NCBI RefSeq assembly: GCF_030580995.1
Contig: NZ_JAUQSZ010000015.1
Coordinates: 54,668 to 118,667, forward strand
DNA from: Sphingomonas immobilis
GTDB lineage: Bacteria; Pseudomonadota; Alphaproteobacteria; Sphingomonadales; Sphingomonadaceae
Reading direction: 5' to 3'
DNA length: 64,000 nucleotides
In this document: positions 18,292-27,495 of the stretch, piece by piece
How the letters are laid out: the number at the start of each line of letters is the position of its first letter
How positions within the stretch are numbered: the stretch's first letter is position 1
The notes under the pieces: model-generated
What the model saw: only the letters and a program-made list of their open reading frames with translations
What the model was told of the DNA's origin: nothing
The model's database searches: none
Program-made: the position numbers and the translations under genes

Positions 18292-19218
18292 TCAGGCGCG
18301 GCGAACCGTCGCCAGCGTCCAGTCCGCGCTGCCTTCGAAATGCAGCAGTCCGGCAAGCGCGCGCGACGGGTGCGTGTCCGCGCCCAGCGTCCGCCGCGCC
18401 GCCGCGAACAGATGCCGCGCGCGCGCTAGTCCGTCTGCCGTCGGGGCGTCGAACGCGACCCGGCCGGGTCGCCGCAGGCTGCGCGCCGCCGCGATCTGCC
18501 TCCGCTTGGCGTGTGCAATCCGCCGCGACGCATCGCCGCGCGCGACTGCCACAGCACGCCCGCCTACCTGGAAACCCGTTCCCACCGCCGCCTGCGGCGA
18601 CACCACGAAGCGCGCCTTCCCGATCTTCACCGGCGCCCGCACCGCCACCACGCCCTTCGCCGCCGCCGACTTGCGAAAACGCACGCGGGGATATTGCCGG
18701 AAGGCGACGGCGGGTTTCGCGATCTTTTCCTTGCGCGTCGCCACGTCGCCCCCGCTCGCGCATCGATCGCCGCACAGGCCGTCCACCGCGGCCCGCGCCG
18801 CCGCCAGCTTGCGCGCCGCCTCCGCCCGGTGCAGGCGGCTGGCGAGCTCGCCGATCGACGCGCCGCTGCCGGGCTGCGCCCGCGCCGCCTCCAGCCGCTG
18901 CTTCAACACCGCGATGCGCGCGTCATGCTCCGCCAGCACGTCGTCGGCGAGCCGCCCGGCGACGCCCGCCGCCGGCCCCGGCATGACCGTCGTGGCAATC
19001 ACATTCGCGACGATATCGCCGAGCAACGGCCGCGCGCGCGCGCTCTGCGGAACATCGATGATCACATAGGGTCGGGAAACCGGGGGCGTTTGCGGATGCG
19101 CGATGTCCTGCGCGACCAGCACGGGTTCAACCGGAGGAGCCGGCGTTACGGTCGCGGGATCGCCGCCGCCGGTCAGCGCGGACGCGAGATATACCGCACC
19201 TGATGCAACGCCCCCCAT
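18292..19218 (-). CDS. Hypothetical protein, Ala/Arg-rich with coiled-coil segment
   Basis: I do not recognise this 308-residue protein. It begins with a short hydrophobic stretch (GGVASGAVYLASAL) that may be a membrane anchor. A Pro-rich linker follows, then a conserved-looking PYVIIDVPQSARARPLLGDI block. A probable coiled coil follows (LKQRLEAARAQ through RLHRAEAARKLAAARA), and a basic C-terminal half with two nearby cysteines (GLCGDRCASG). The start at 19218 lacks a good ribosome site, so it could begin elsewhere. The opposite strand also has an open frame here, but its composition is that of a shadow. Confidence 0.55.
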   Translation of the reverse strand: MGGVASGAVYLASALTGGGDPATVTPAPPVEPVLVAQDIAHPQTPPVSRPYVIIDVPQSARARPLLGDIVANVIATTVMPGPAAGVAGRLADDVLAEHDARIAVLKQRLEAARAQPGSGASIGELASRLHRAEAARKLAAARAAVDGLCGDRCASGGDVATRKEKIAKPAVAFRQYPRVRFRKSAAAKGVVAVRAPVKIGKARFVVSPQAAVGTGFQVGGRAVAVARGDASRRIAHAKRRQIAAARSLRRPGRVAFDAPTADGLARARHLFAAARRTLGADTHPSRALAGLLHFEGSADWTLATVRRA

Positions 19219-19290
19219 CCCAAAATGATACAGGTCGGGGAATCGCGGTCAATGACGATCGCACGGCAAAGCCGCGGAAATCCGCGATCG

Positions 19291-19596
19291 TTACGCCAGT
19301 CGATAGGGCGTGGGATCGCCCAGTTCCGCGATCAACTGCCCCCGCGCCTCGCTCTGGCACTGCGCGAAGGCGGCGGACACATCGGCCAGCGGCATCGTCA
19401 ATCGCTCGGCGAGACTGACGAGGATCGCGGCGTCCTGCTCCCGCACGACGTCGCGGACCAGCCCATCCTCCTCGATCGCCAGCGCCGCCGCCAACAGCCG
19501 CATCGTCCGCACGCGCTGGCGGAACTGGAAGTCGGCGAGCCGCGCCGTCTCGAATTCCTGCTTCTTGAGCAAGGCACCGCGCAGATCGAACACCAT
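19291..19596 (-). CDS. Hypothetical cytosolic protein (101 aa)
   Basis: The 101-residue protein is predicted to be helical and soluble, with no signal peptide (MVFDLRGALLKKQEFETARL, later REQDAAILVSLAERL). It has a normal coding composition and a conserved-type feel for sphingomonads, but I cannot assign a family. It lies 72 nt upstream of the 18292-19218 gene on the same strand, so they may share a transcript. Confidence 0.7.
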   Translation of the reverse strand: MVFDLRGALLKKQEFETARLADFQFRQRVRTMRLLAAALAIEEDGLVRDVVREQDAAILVSLAERLTMPLADVSAAFAQCQSEARGQLIAELGDPTPYRLA

Positions 19597-19951
19597 CAGC
19601 GGTCCACCTGTGATTGGAGACTATACGAAACTCCGGTCACCGCGCGCTCGATGACGGTGTGGAAAGGCAATTCGGTCTGGTCTGCGCCCATGTCTCAAGA
19701 CTATCGCCCGGTGGCGTCGGATGAAAGCCGCTGTCCTACACCGCGCCGGTATGCGACAGTCTGGGCCGTTCTTTCTCATCGTCGGCTCGGCTCGGCTTGG
19801 CGGCTCCTCACCGGGACCGACGCGCACCACGTCGATCAGCGCAAAGTCGGTGTGAACGTCCCAACCCGATCGGTGCAAATTTGGAAACGATAAGGCTGGA
19901 CAGTTTCCGATCAGGCGTCAATCGTGTCAACCAGGTGTGACCTTCGCAGCG
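19597..19951. other. Non-coding gap of about 355 nt
   Basis: No supported gene is present. A frame on the minus strand (19621-19878) has the Arg/His-rich composition of non-coding DNA. The gap is AT-richer than its neighbours. It shares the 14-mer CCGCTGTCCTACAC with the gap at 13315-13574 and holds a single GTGTGACCTT unit near 19935 resembling the 24-bp repeat. It looks like decayed accessory DNA. Confidence 0.45.
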
Positions 19952-21229
19952 TCATCTGAACGGCCTGTCGATCGACAGCGGCGGCACCGAAAACCATTTC
20001 GGGCCCGCCTCGGTCATGTGGAAACAATCCTCCAGCCGCACACCGAACTTGCCGGGCAGGTACAGGCCGGGCTCGTCGGAAAAGCACATGCCCGCCCCCA
20101 GCAATGTCGTCTCGCCGTGAACGAGATTGACCGGCTCGTGCCCGTCGAGCCCGATACCATGCCCGGTGCGGTGTGACAGGCCCGGCAGCTTGTAGCGCGG
20201 GCCATAGCCCAGCTTTTCGTAGAGCGCGCGCACCGCATCGTCGACCGCGCCGGCGGGCGTCCCGATCTTCGCTGCCGCAAAGGCCGTCGCCTGGCCCGAG
20301 CGGACGTGGTCCCACACGCGGCGCTGCTCGGCGCTCGCGCTGCCGAACACGAATGTGCGCGACACGTCGCTCTGGTATCCTTGCACCGTGCAGCCGCAGT
20401 CCATCAGCACGATCTCGCCGTCCGCAACGATTTGCAGGGCGTTGCTGCCGTGCGGATAGGCTGCCGCCTCGCCCACCAGCACGCCGGAAAATTCCGGCTC
20501 CCCGCCCAGCCTGATCGTCGCGGCATCCATCAATTCGCTGATCTGCTTGGAGCGCATGCCCTTCTCGACGCGCGGATGGACCCAGCGATAGGCCGCGATC
20601 GTCACGTCGGTCGCGATCTGCATCAGCGCGATCTCGGGCGCGGTCTTGATCATCCGGCAGCCACGCACGACCGCGTTGGCCGGAGCGATCTTCGCGTCCG
20701 GCAGCGCCCGCGCCAGCCCGTCGCTCGCGAAGAAGCGCACCCGCTCCTCGATCGCGATCGTGCCGCCCGCCAGCTTGCGATCCTTGAGGAACCCGGCGAC
20801 CACCGCGATCGGATCCTCGTCCTCCTGCCACACGCGCACCTCGGCCGGCACGCCGAGCGTCTGGCGCACCGACGGCTCCTCGAAGAACGGCGTGACGACG
20901 CACGGCTCGCCCTCGACGGGCAGGATCGCCGCCGTCAGCCGCTCGCTCAAATGCCAACGCACGCCGGTGAAATAGAGCATCGACGATCCCGGCTCGATCA
21001 GCACCGCGCCGATGCCCGCCGCCTTCATCAGCGCCTGCGCCCGTGCGATCCGCTTCAGTCGCTCCTCCCGCCCGATCGGCACCGCGCCGCCGGTGATGTT
21101 GCGCAGTTCCGCCAGGTCGGGCTCCGCCGCGCGCACGACTGCGGGCAACGCCAGCAGGGGCAGCGCCGCCGCGCCGCGCAGGAGGGTCCGGCGGGCGGGC
21201 GATGCGAGTGGCTCGGTCATGGCCGCCAC
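19952..21229 (-). CDS. Tat-exported M24 family peptidase (Xaa-Pro aminopeptidase-like)
   Basis: The 425-residue protein begins with a twin-arginine signal (ASPARRTLLRGAAALPLLALP, cleavage near VRAAEP), so it is exported folded. An N-terminal creatinase-like domain precedes the pita-bread domain. The five metal ligands of M24 are visible: Asp in LMDCGC and SDVSRT, His in GHGIGLDGHEP, and Glu in FSDEPGLYL and GVRLEDCF. It probably cleaves Xaa-Pro bonds in periplasmic peptides, although a creatinase-like activity cannot be excluded. A second ATG three codons downstream (MTEPLASP) is an equal candidate start. Confidence 0.92.
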   Translation of the reverse strand: MAAMTEPLASPARRTLLRGAAALPLLALPAVVRAAEPDLAELRNITGGAVPIGREERLKRIARAQALMKAAGIGAVLIEPGSSMLYFTGVRWHLSERLTAAILPVEGEPCVVTPFFEEPSVRQTLGVPAEVRVWQEDEDPIAVVAGFLKDRKLAGGTIAIEERVRFFASDGLARALPDAKIAPANAVVRGCRMIKTAPEIALMQIATDVTIAAYRWVHPRVEKGMRSKQISELMDAATIRLGGEPEFSGVLVGEAAAYPHGSNALQIVADGEIVLMDCGCTVQGYQSDVSRTFVFGSASAEQRRVWDHVRSGQATAFAAAKIGTPAGAVDDAVRALYEKLGYGPRYKLPGLSHRTGHGIGLDGHEPVNLVHGETTLLGAGMCFSDEPGLYLPGKFGVRLEDCFHMTEAGPKWFSVPPLSIDRPFR

Positions 21230-21297
21230 GTTACGGCGCTTGACGGCGCGGCGGCAATGCCCTTCGCTGCGGCCCGGGCGATCCGGGGAGTGGGACT

Positions 21298-22626
21298 TTG
21301 GCCAAGCGACTGACGTGGTTCATTCTGGGCGGGCTGATCCTCGGCATCATCGTCGGCTGGTCGATCCACGCCGGCGTGGATGACGGCAGCGCCGAATCGG
21401 CGGCACGGCTGAAATCGATCGCGGGCTATTTCTCGATCGTCACCACCGTCTTCCTGCGGCTGATCAAGATGATCATCGCGCCGCTCGTCTTCTCCACCCT
21501 CGTCGTCGGCATCGCGCACATGGGCGATACCGGCGCGCTCGGCCGCGTCGGGCTGAAGGCGCTCGGCTGGTTCATCGCCGCCAGCCTGATGTCGCTGACG
21601 CTCGGCCTCGTCCTGTTCCACATCACCGCCGATCTCGGCGACGTGCTCGGCCTCTCGCCGCACCTCGTGCCGCCCGCCGCGAGCGCGACCGCGGGGCTCG
21701 ACGAGAGCGGCTTCAACCTTGCCAAGATCGTGACGCACATCGTCCCCGCCTCGATCGTCGAGGCGATGGCGACCAACGAGATTCTGCAGATCGTCGTTTT
21801 CTCGGTATTCTTCGGCGTCGCCGTCACCGCCGTCGGCGCGAAGGCCGAGCCGCTGGTCGCGGGCGCCGAGGGCCTCGCCGCGGTCATGCTGCAGATCACC
21901 GATTACGTGATGCGCTTCGCCCCCTTCGCGGTGTTCTTCGCGATCGCCGCCGCGCTGACCGAGCACGGCCCGGGACTGATCTTCAAGCTCGCCTACTTCA
22001 TGGGCAGCGTCTACGCCGGGCTGGCGACGCTCTGGCTGTTCCTTGGCGGTCTGGCGGTCGTATTCATCGGCAGGCGCGCGTTCGAGCTGTTCCGCTACGT
22101 GCGCGATCCCGTCATCCTCGCCTTTTCGACCGCCTCCTCCGAGGCCGCCTTCCCGCGCACGCTGGAGGCGCTCGACCGTTTCGGCGTGCCGCCCAAGATC
22201 GCGAGCTTCGTGCTGCCGCTCGGTTATTCGTTCAACCTCGACGGCTCGATGATGTACATGACCTTCGCGTCGCTGTTCATCGCGAAGGCCTACGGCATCC
22301 ACCTCGCACTCGGCACGCAGATCGCGATGCTGTTGACGCTGATGGTGACATCGAAGGGCATCGCCGGCGTACCGCGCGCGAGCCTCGTCGTCATCGCAGC
22401 GACCTTGTCGCAATTCGGTATCCCGGAGGCGGGCATCCTGCTCATCATCGGCGTTGACCAGTTCCTCGACATGGGCCGCTCGGCGACCAACGTCGTCGGC
22501 AACGCCGTCGCGGCGAGCGTCGTCGCGAAATGGGAGGGCGGCTTCGACCCGCGCGAACCCGTCGACATTGAACCACCGCACGCCCCGAGCCAGGGGCTGG
22601 GCGGGCCGCCCGTCACTCAGGCATAG
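21298..22626 (+). CDS. Dicarboxylate/amino acid:cation symporter
   Basis: This 442-residue inner membrane transporter of the SDF/DAACS family (GltP/DctA type) takes up C4-dicarboxylates or acidic amino acids with Na+ or H+. The N-terminal membrane helices and the family signatures are present: the serine-rich turn AFSTASSEAAFPRTLEAL near residue 275, and GYSFNLDGSMMY near 308 with the NLDG substrate and ion site. LDMGRSATNVVGN near 391 matches the final conserved block. The start is TTG at 21298 behind GGGGAG. It is divergent from the M24 gene. Confidence 0.94.
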   Translation: MAKRLTWFILGGLILGIIVGWSIHAGVDDGSAESAARLKSIAGYFSIVTTVFLRLIKMIIAPLVFSTLVVGIAHMGDTGALGRVGLKALGWFIAASLMSLTLGLVLFHITADLGDVLGLSPHLVPPAASATAGLDESGFNLAKIVTHIVPASIVEAMATNEILQIVVFSVFFGVAVTAVGAKAEPLVAGAEGLAAVMLQITDYVMRFAPFAVFFAIAAALTEHGPGLIFKLAYFMGSVYAGLATLWLFLGGLAVVFIGRRAFELFRYVRDPVILAFSTASSEAAFPRTLEALDRFGVPPKIASFVLPLGYSFNLDGSMMYMTFASLFIAKAYGIHLALGTQIAMLLTLMVTSKGIAGVPRASLVVIAATLSQFGIPEAGILLIIGVDQFLDMGRSATNVVGNAVAASVVAKWEGGFDPREPVDIEPPHAPSQGLGGPPVTQA

Positions 22627-23255
22627 GCATAAGGCCCGCCCACCTTCAGCGCGGCCTGATAGGCTGGGCGGGCGTGGATTTTCGCGAGCCAGGCGATCGT
22701 CGCGGGGCGGCTCTCATCGAGCCCGGCGCGGCTGCACGCGGCCTCGAGCGGAAAGCTCATCATGATGTCCGCACCCGAAATTGCTTCGCCCGCGAACCAG
22801 GGGCGCTGCGCCAGTTCGCTTTCCACGTAGTCGAGATGGACGTCGACCATCGGCATGAAGCGCCGCATCGCCGCCTTGCCGAACAGCGGCACGCGGCCGA
22901 GCACGAGCAACACGAACAGCGGCGGCATCAGCGAGCCTTCGGCGTAATGGAGGAAGTGGCGGTAGCGCAGCACGGCGTCGCGGTGGCCGGGCGGTCCCAA
23001 GCGGCCGCCGGACTTCTCGACCAGATAGTCGATGATCGCGCCCGTCTCGGCGATGACGCGGCCACCGTCCGCCTCCGTATCCTCAATCACCGGCGCCTTG
23101 CCGAGCGGGTGGATGCGCTTGAGCTCGGGCGGCGCGAGCATCGTCTTGCGGTCGCGTTCGTAGCGCTTGACCTCGTAGGGCAGGCCGAGTTCCTCGAGCA
23201 GCCAGAGCACGCGCTGCGATCGGGAATTCTCGAGATGATGGACGATGATGGTCAC
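22617..23255 (-). CDS. Glutathione S-transferase family protein
   Basis: The 212-residue protein has the thioredoxin-like N-terminal domain (HHLENSRSQRVLWLLEELGL, then HPLGKAPVIED) and an all-helical C-terminal domain. The Ser/Arg near the start of helix 1 fits a bacterial GST with glutathione-binding serine. A GTG at 23255 was chosen because TIIVHHLENS is the canonical beginning; a ribosome site GAGGAG lies 9 nt upstream. The stop overlaps the convergent symporter's end by 10 nt. It sits 13 nt after the methyltransferase gene, probably in one operon. Confidence 0.9.
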   Translation of the reverse strand: MTIIVHHLENSRSQRVLWLLEELGLPYEVKRYERDRKTMLAPPELKRIHPLGKAPVIEDTEADGGRVIAETGAIIDYLVEKSGGRLGPPGHRDAVLRYRHFLHYAEGSLMPPLFVLLVLGRVPLFGKAAMRRFMPMVDVHLDYVESELAQRPWFAGEAISGADIMMSFPLEAACSRAGLDESRPATIAWLAKIHARPAYQAALKVGGPYAYA

Positions 23256-23268
23256 GGGGCAGCGCTCC

Positions 23269-24087
23269 TCAGGCGCGCGCGGTCCAGATCCACGCGGCTG
23301 CATCGAAATCCACGGCACCATGCTTTAGTTGCTCCGCCATAAGCGCGCGCATGCGGTCAAGCAGCACTGCGCGTTCGGCCGGCGACGCATCGCGGAGCGC
23401 GCGGGCGGTCGGGCCGATGCGGGTGAAGAAGCTCACCGCATCCTCGATCGGATCTTCGCCTTCACCCGCGCGGTAGCGGTAATCGACCGGCTCTGCCACC
23501 GCATCGCCCCAGCCTGCCGCGGCCAGCATGTGCGTCACGGCCCCCTCATCGGCAAAAGCAAAGGGGCCGGGCGCGCCGATGCCGGGAGGAGGCGGAGCGC
23601 CGCCGTCGCTCAACCACGACGCCCAGCCATTGAGGCGCGGCGAGCGGAAGCAACTGAAGACGAGGCGCCCGCCCGGCGTCATGGCCGAGCGGAGCGCCGC
23701 GAAGGCGGCGACGGGATCGTCGAAGAACATCACGCCGTGGCGCGAGACGATGAGATCGACCGGCGCAAGATCGTGGATCGCCGTGGGTGCGTCGCCGGCC
23801 ACGAAGGACAGGTTGGGAATACCGTGCGACCGTTCGCGCGCGACGGCCACCAGCCCGAGCGAGATGTCGAGGCCGGTGACTTGCGCATCAGGAAAAGCCT
23901 GTGCGGTGGCGATGCTCGTCACCCCCGCGCCGCAGCCGATATCGGCGATGGTCCGCGCGCCCGCCAGTGCATTGGCGCGGATCGCGGCGTTCAGCGCGGT
24001 CGCAAGGCCAGCGAAGCTGCGGTCGGTGCGCCGCCATTCCTCGGCCCAGACGTCGCCGATCGTGCCTGCCCATTCCGCCTGTTCCAT
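23269..24087 (-). CDS. Class I SAM-dependent methyltransferase
   Basis: The 272-residue protein shows SAM-binding motif I (IADIGCGAGVTSI near residue 50), an acidic residue ending strand 2 (VTGLDISLGL near 73), and motif III/IV (VDLIVSRHGVMFFDD near 113). The substrate is unknown; similar proteins are annotated as ubiquinone/menaquinone-like methyltransferases without proof. It starts 3' to the recA end and heads the two-gene GST operon. Confidence 0.88.
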   Translation of the reverse strand: MEQAEWAGTIGDVWAEEWRRTDRSFAGLATALNAAIRANALAGARTIADIGCGAGVTSIATAQAFPDAQVTGLDISLGLVAVARERSHGIPNLSFVAGDAPTAIHDLAPVDLIVSRHGVMFFDDPVAAFAALRSAMTPGGRLVFSCFRSPRLNGWASWLSDGGAPPPPGIGAPGPFAFADEGAVTHMLAAAGWGDAVAEPVDYRYRAGEGEDPIEDAVSFFTRIGPTARALRDASPAERAVLLDRMRALMAEQLKHGAVDFDAAAWIWTARA

Positions 24088-24197
24088 GCGACTCGCCTCC
24101 GCTCGTTGCGGTCAGTGCTAGCACGAAAGGCCCACCGACACGGGCGGGCCTTTCCAGGCTTTGCGACGGGGACTTTGGGGGGAGCCGCCGCGTGAAG

Positions 24198-24221
24198 AGT
24201 CACACTAAGGTCACACTGATC
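24198..24221 (-). repeat. 24-bp repeat, copy 2, beside the recA 3' end
   Basis: Exact inverted copy of 13517-13540, ending 26 nt before the recA stop codon. Two 11-bp units, AGTGTGACCTT and AGTGTGACTCT, read on the minus strand. Non-coding. Confidence 0.85.
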
Positions 24222-24247
24222 GCGCCCTGCGGCGCGACGCCGGAGCC

Positions 24248-25342
24248 TTACATATCGTCGAGATCGTCACCCTCGTCGGGGCCGGCCATCATTTCCTCGG
24301 CAACCTTGTCGGTGCGGTTGCGGATCGCCTTTTCGAGACGTTCGCACATCTCGACATTTTCCTTGAGGAAGGTCTTGGCGTTCTCGCGGCCCTGGCCGAT
24401 GCGGACGCTGTCATAGCTGAACCAAGCGCCCGATTTCTCGACGAGACCGGCCTTGACGCCGAGATCGAGAATCTCGCCGATCTTGGAGACGCCCTGCCCG
24501 TACATGATATCAAATTCGACCTGCTTGAACGGCGGCGCGACCTTGTTCTTGACGACCTTCACGCGCGTCGTGTTGCCGATGATCTCCTCGCGGTCCTTGA
24601 TCTGGCCGGTGCGGCGGATGTCGAGGCGGACCGAGGCGTAGAATTTCAGCGCGTTGCCGCCCGTCGTCGTCTCCGGGTTGCCGTACATCACACCGATCTT
24701 CATGCGCAGCTGGTTGATGAAGATCACCATGCAGCGCGAGCGGCTGATCGAGCCGGTGAGCTTGCGCAGCGACTGCGACATCAGGCGGGCCTGCAGGCCA
24801 ACATGGCTGTCGCCCATCTCGCCCTCGATTTCGGCACGCGGCACAAGGGCCGCGACCGAATCGACCACCAGCACGTCGATCGCGTTCGAGCGCACGAGCG
24901 TGTCGACGATCTCCAGCGCCTGCTCGCCGGTATCCGGCTGCGACACGATCAGCTCGTCGATGTTGACGCCGAGCTTCTTGGCATAGACCGGATCGAGCGC
25001 GTGTTCGGCATCGACGAACGCCGCCGTGCCGCCGGTCTTCTGCGCCTCGGCAATCACGTGCAGCGCGAGCGTGGTCTTGCCCGAGCTTTCCGGGCCGTAG
25101 ATTTCGATCACGCGGCCACGCGGCAGGCCGCCGACGCCGAGCGCGATGTCGAGCCCGAGCGAGCCGGTCGAGATCGATTCGACCTGCATCGTCTCCTTTG
25201 AGCCGAGCTTCATCGCCGAACCCTTGCCGAACGCACGGTCGATCTGCGCGAGTGCGGCCTCGAGCGCCTTTGCGCGCTCGGTCGCCGCCTTGTCGTTGGA
25301 CGCTGCCATTTTGCTGTCGATGACCTTCAAAGATGCTGCCAC
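24248..25342 (-). CDS. recA: Recombinase RecA
   Basis: RecA forms filaments on single-stranded DNA, drives strand exchange and triggers LexA self-cleavage. The 364-residue protein has the Walker A motif GPESSGKTTL near residue 80, the Walker B region IDVLVVDSVAAL near 155, and the conserved loop NQLRMKIGVMYGNPE near 225. The C-terminus is acidic (GPDEGDDLDDM). The start at 25342 gives an 11-residue extension before MAASNDKA, so 25309 is an alternative. A perfect alphaproteobacterial SOS box lies 78 nt upstream. Confidence 0.98.
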   Translation of the reverse strand: MAASLKVIDSKMAASNDKAATERAKALEAALAQIDRAFGKGSAMKLGSKETMQVESISTGSLGLDIALGVGGLPRGRVIEIYGPESSGKTTLALHVIAEAQKTGGTAAFVDAEHALDPVYAKKLGVNIDELIVSQPDTGEQALEIVDTLVRSNAIDVLVVDSVAALVPRAEIEGEMGDSHVGLQARLMSQSLRKLTGSISRSRCMVIFINQLRMKIGVMYGNPETTTGGNALKFYASVRLDIRRTGQIKDREEIIGNTTRVKVVKNKVAPPFKQVEFDIMYGQGVSKIGEILDLGVKAGLVEKSGAWFSYDSVRIGQGRENAKTFLKENVEMCERLEKAIRNRTDKVAEEMMAGPDEGDDLDDM

Positions 25343-25419
25343 TGGAGCCTCCGCCGCTAGACGTTTCCGCGCATGGGTTCAATGCGTCTTGGCGATCGTG
25401 TATGCCATTTGTTCTCATG

Positions 25420-25434
25420 GAACAAGAGCGGAAC
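25420..25434. promoter_or_regulatory. LexA SOS box between recA and the adenine deaminase gene
   Basis: The sequence is GAAC-N7-GAAC on the plus strand, that is GTTC-N7-GTTC towards recA. This is the established LexA site of alphaproteobacteria, and it lies 78 nt before the recA start. The divergent deaminase gene begins 56 nt on the other side and could be affected too. Confidence 0.88.
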
Positions 25435-25489
25435 GAAATTATTTTGCGCGGTGGTTGCCGCGCTGCACAACGGGCGCGATGATGTACGC

Positions 25490-26503
25490 ATGAGCGATCT
25501 CGACACCTTCATTGCCGGCCTGCCCAAGGCCGAGCTGCACCTGCACATCGAAGGCAGCCTCGAGCCCGAGATGATGGTCGCGCTGGCGGCGCGCAACGGC
25601 GTGGCCCTGCCCTATGCCTCGGTCGAGGAGGTGCGCGCTGCCTATGCTTTCTCCAACCTGCAGGATTTCCTCGATATCTATTATGCCGGGGCGGCGGTCC
25701 TGCTGACGCGCGAGGATTTCCGCGACTTGGCGGTCGCGTATTTCGACCGGGCGGCGGCGGACGGGGTCGTCCATGCCGAGATCTTCTTCGATCCGCAGAC
25801 GCATACCGATCGCGGCGTCGCGTTCGCCACGGTGACCGAGGGGCTGCTCGACGGCATGGCCGCGGCGGAGGCGAAGCACGGCATCACCGCGAAGCTGATC
25901 CTGTGCTTCCTGCGCCATCTCGACGAGGAGGCGGCGTTCGCGACGCTGCGCGAAGCCGAGCCGTGGCTGGACCGGATCGCGGGCGTGGGGCTCGATTCGT
26001 CGGAAGTCGGCCATCCGCCGGAGAAGTTCGCGCGCGTATTCGCGGCGGCGCGAGCGAAGGGGCTCAAGCTGGTCGCGCATGCCGGCGAGGAAGGGCCCCC
26101 GGAATATGTCGTGCAGGCACTCGACGTGCTCGGGATCGACCGGCTCGATCACGGCAACCGCAGCCTGGAGGATCCCGCCCTCACCGCGCGGCTGGCGAGT
26201 AGCGGCATGACGCTGACGGTGTGCCCGCTGTCGAACCTGAAGCTGTGCGTGGTGGACGACCTTGCCGATCATCCCATCGATGCGATGCTGCGCAGCGGCC
26301 TGCGCGCGACGATCAATTCGGACGATCCGGCCTATTTCGGCGGATATGTGGGCGAGAATTATCGCGCGGTCGCGGCGGCGCGCGGCCTATCGCGGGACGA
26401 TCTGGTGACGCTTGCGCGCAATTCCTTCACCGGATCGTTCCTGGATGCGGCATCGATCGCGGCGCATCTCGCCGCGATCGATGCCTATGTCGCCTCACGG
26501 TAG
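25490..26503 (+). CDS. Adenine deaminase (adenosine-deaminase family)
   Basis: The 337-residue amidohydrolase starts MSDLDTFIAGLPKAELHLHIEGSL, so ATG 25490 is chosen. Metal and catalytic motifs are present: HLHIEGSLE near residue 15, LVAHAGEEGPPEYV near 195, RLDHGNRS near 220 and NSDDPAYFGGYV near 277. HAGEEGPPEY and the DPAYFGGY ending are features I associate with the adenine-deaminase (Aah1-like) branch rather than true adenosine deaminase. It would convert adenine to hypoxanthine in purine salvage. Standard annotation might call it add. Confidence 0.88.
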   Translation: MSDLDTFIAGLPKAELHLHIEGSLEPEMMVALAARNGVALPYASVEEVRAAYAFSNLQDFLDIYYAGAAVLLTREDFRDLAVAYFDRAAADGVVHAEIFFDPQTHTDRGVAFATVTEGLLDGMAAAEAKHGITAKLILCFLRHLDEEAAFATLREAEPWLDRIAGVGLDSSEVGHPPEKFARVFAAARAKGLKLVAHAGEEGPPEYVVQALDVLGIDRLDHGNRSLEDPALTARLASSGMTLTVCPLSNLKLCVVDDLADHPIDAMLRSGLRATINSDDPAYFGGYVGENYRAVAAARGLSRDDLVTLARNSFTGSFLDAASIAAHLAAIDAYVASR

Positions 26504-27427
26504 GCCGTTGCCACCCATCGCGCCGTAGACCTGACCGGTCGCGTAGCTGCCGCCGCTTTCGGCGAGCAGCACGTAGATGCCGGCAAGCTCGCCCGGCTGG
26601 CCGGGGCGGCCGAGCGGGGTCTGGCCGCCGAACTGTTCGAGCTTCTCCATCGTCGCTCCGCCGCTCACCTGCAGCGGCGTCCAGATCGGGCCTGGCGCTA
26701 CGCCGTTGACCCGGATGCCGCGCCCGGCGAGCTGCTGCGCGAGCGACCGCACGAAGCTGGTCGTCGCCGCCTTCGTCTGCGCATAGTCGTAGAGTTCGGG
26801 AGACGGCACGGTCGCCTGTTCGGACGTGGTGGCGATGATCGCCGAGCCCGGCTGCAGATGCGGGATCGCCGCCTTGATGAGCCAGAACGGCGCGTAGATG
26901 TTGGTCTTCATCGTCGCATCGAAACTCTCGGTGGTGATGTCGAGGATCGATTCCGCGGTCTGCTGGCGCGCGGCATTGCTTACGAGGATGTCGAGACCGC
27001 CGAGCTGCTCGACCGCCTGTTCGACGAGGCGGCCGCAGAACGCCTCGTCGCGAAGATCACCGGGGATGGCGACGGCGGTGCGGCCGGAGCCCTCGATCAG
27101 CGCGACCACCTCGCGCGCATCGGGCTCCTCGTCGGGCAGATAGTTGATCGCGACATCGGCACCCTCGCGCGCGAAGGCGATGGCGGCGGCGCGACCCATG
27201 CCCGAATCGCCGCCGGTGATGAGCGCCTTGCGCCCGAGCAGCCGACCCGAGCCGCGATAGCTATCCTCGCCGTGGTCTGGCTTCGGCGTCATATCGCGCG
27301 CGAGGCCGGGCCAGGGCTGCGACTGTTTCTCGAACGGCGGCGCGGGGAAGATCGTCCTGGGATCGCGCAGCGCGGCAGCATCGTGCTTCGCCGGGCGGAT
27401 CAGATCGTTGGTGGCGTCGTGCGGCAT
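26495..27427 (-). CDS. SDR family oxidoreductase (YdaD/YhdG-like)
   Basis: The 310-residue protein has a 60-residue N-terminal extension (PPFEKQSQPWPGL, then KPDHGEDSYRG) typical of the general stress protein 39 type of short-chain dehydrogenase. The Rossmann motif TGGDSGMGRA is near residue 72, NAARQQ near 150 and the catalytic YDYAQTKA near 213. The C-terminal YATGQVYGAMGGNGLP is characteristic. The substrate is unknown. It ends 9 nt inside the convergent deaminase gene. It is near a response regulator and CckA but is probably independent. Confidence 0.9.
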   Translation of the reverse strand: MPHDATNDLIRPAKHDAAALRDPRTIFPAPPFEKQSQPWPGLARDMTPKPDHGEDSYRGSGRLLGRKALITGGDSGMGRAAAIAFAREGADVAINYLPDEEPDAREVVALIEGSGRTAVAIPGDLRDEAFCGRLVEQAVEQLGGLDILVSNAARQQTAESILDITTESFDATMKTNIYAPFWLIKAAIPHLQPGSAIIATTSEQATVPSPELYDYAQTKAATTSFVRSLAQQLAGRGIRVNGVAPGPIWTPLQVSGGATMEKLEQFGGQTPLGRPGQPGELAGIYVLLAESGGSYATGQVYGAMGGNGLP

Positions 27428-27495
27428 GATAGCTCCCGTTCGGGTGTTCCCGTCTGGAGAGGAACCCGCGAAGCCGCGCTAAGTTCAGCGAAAAA

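Noticed and set aside
19621..19878. Minus-strand frame of 85 codons in the gap before the M24 gene
   Set aside because: It has His/Arg-rich composition, no ribosome site and no family resemblance, so it is treated as non-coding.
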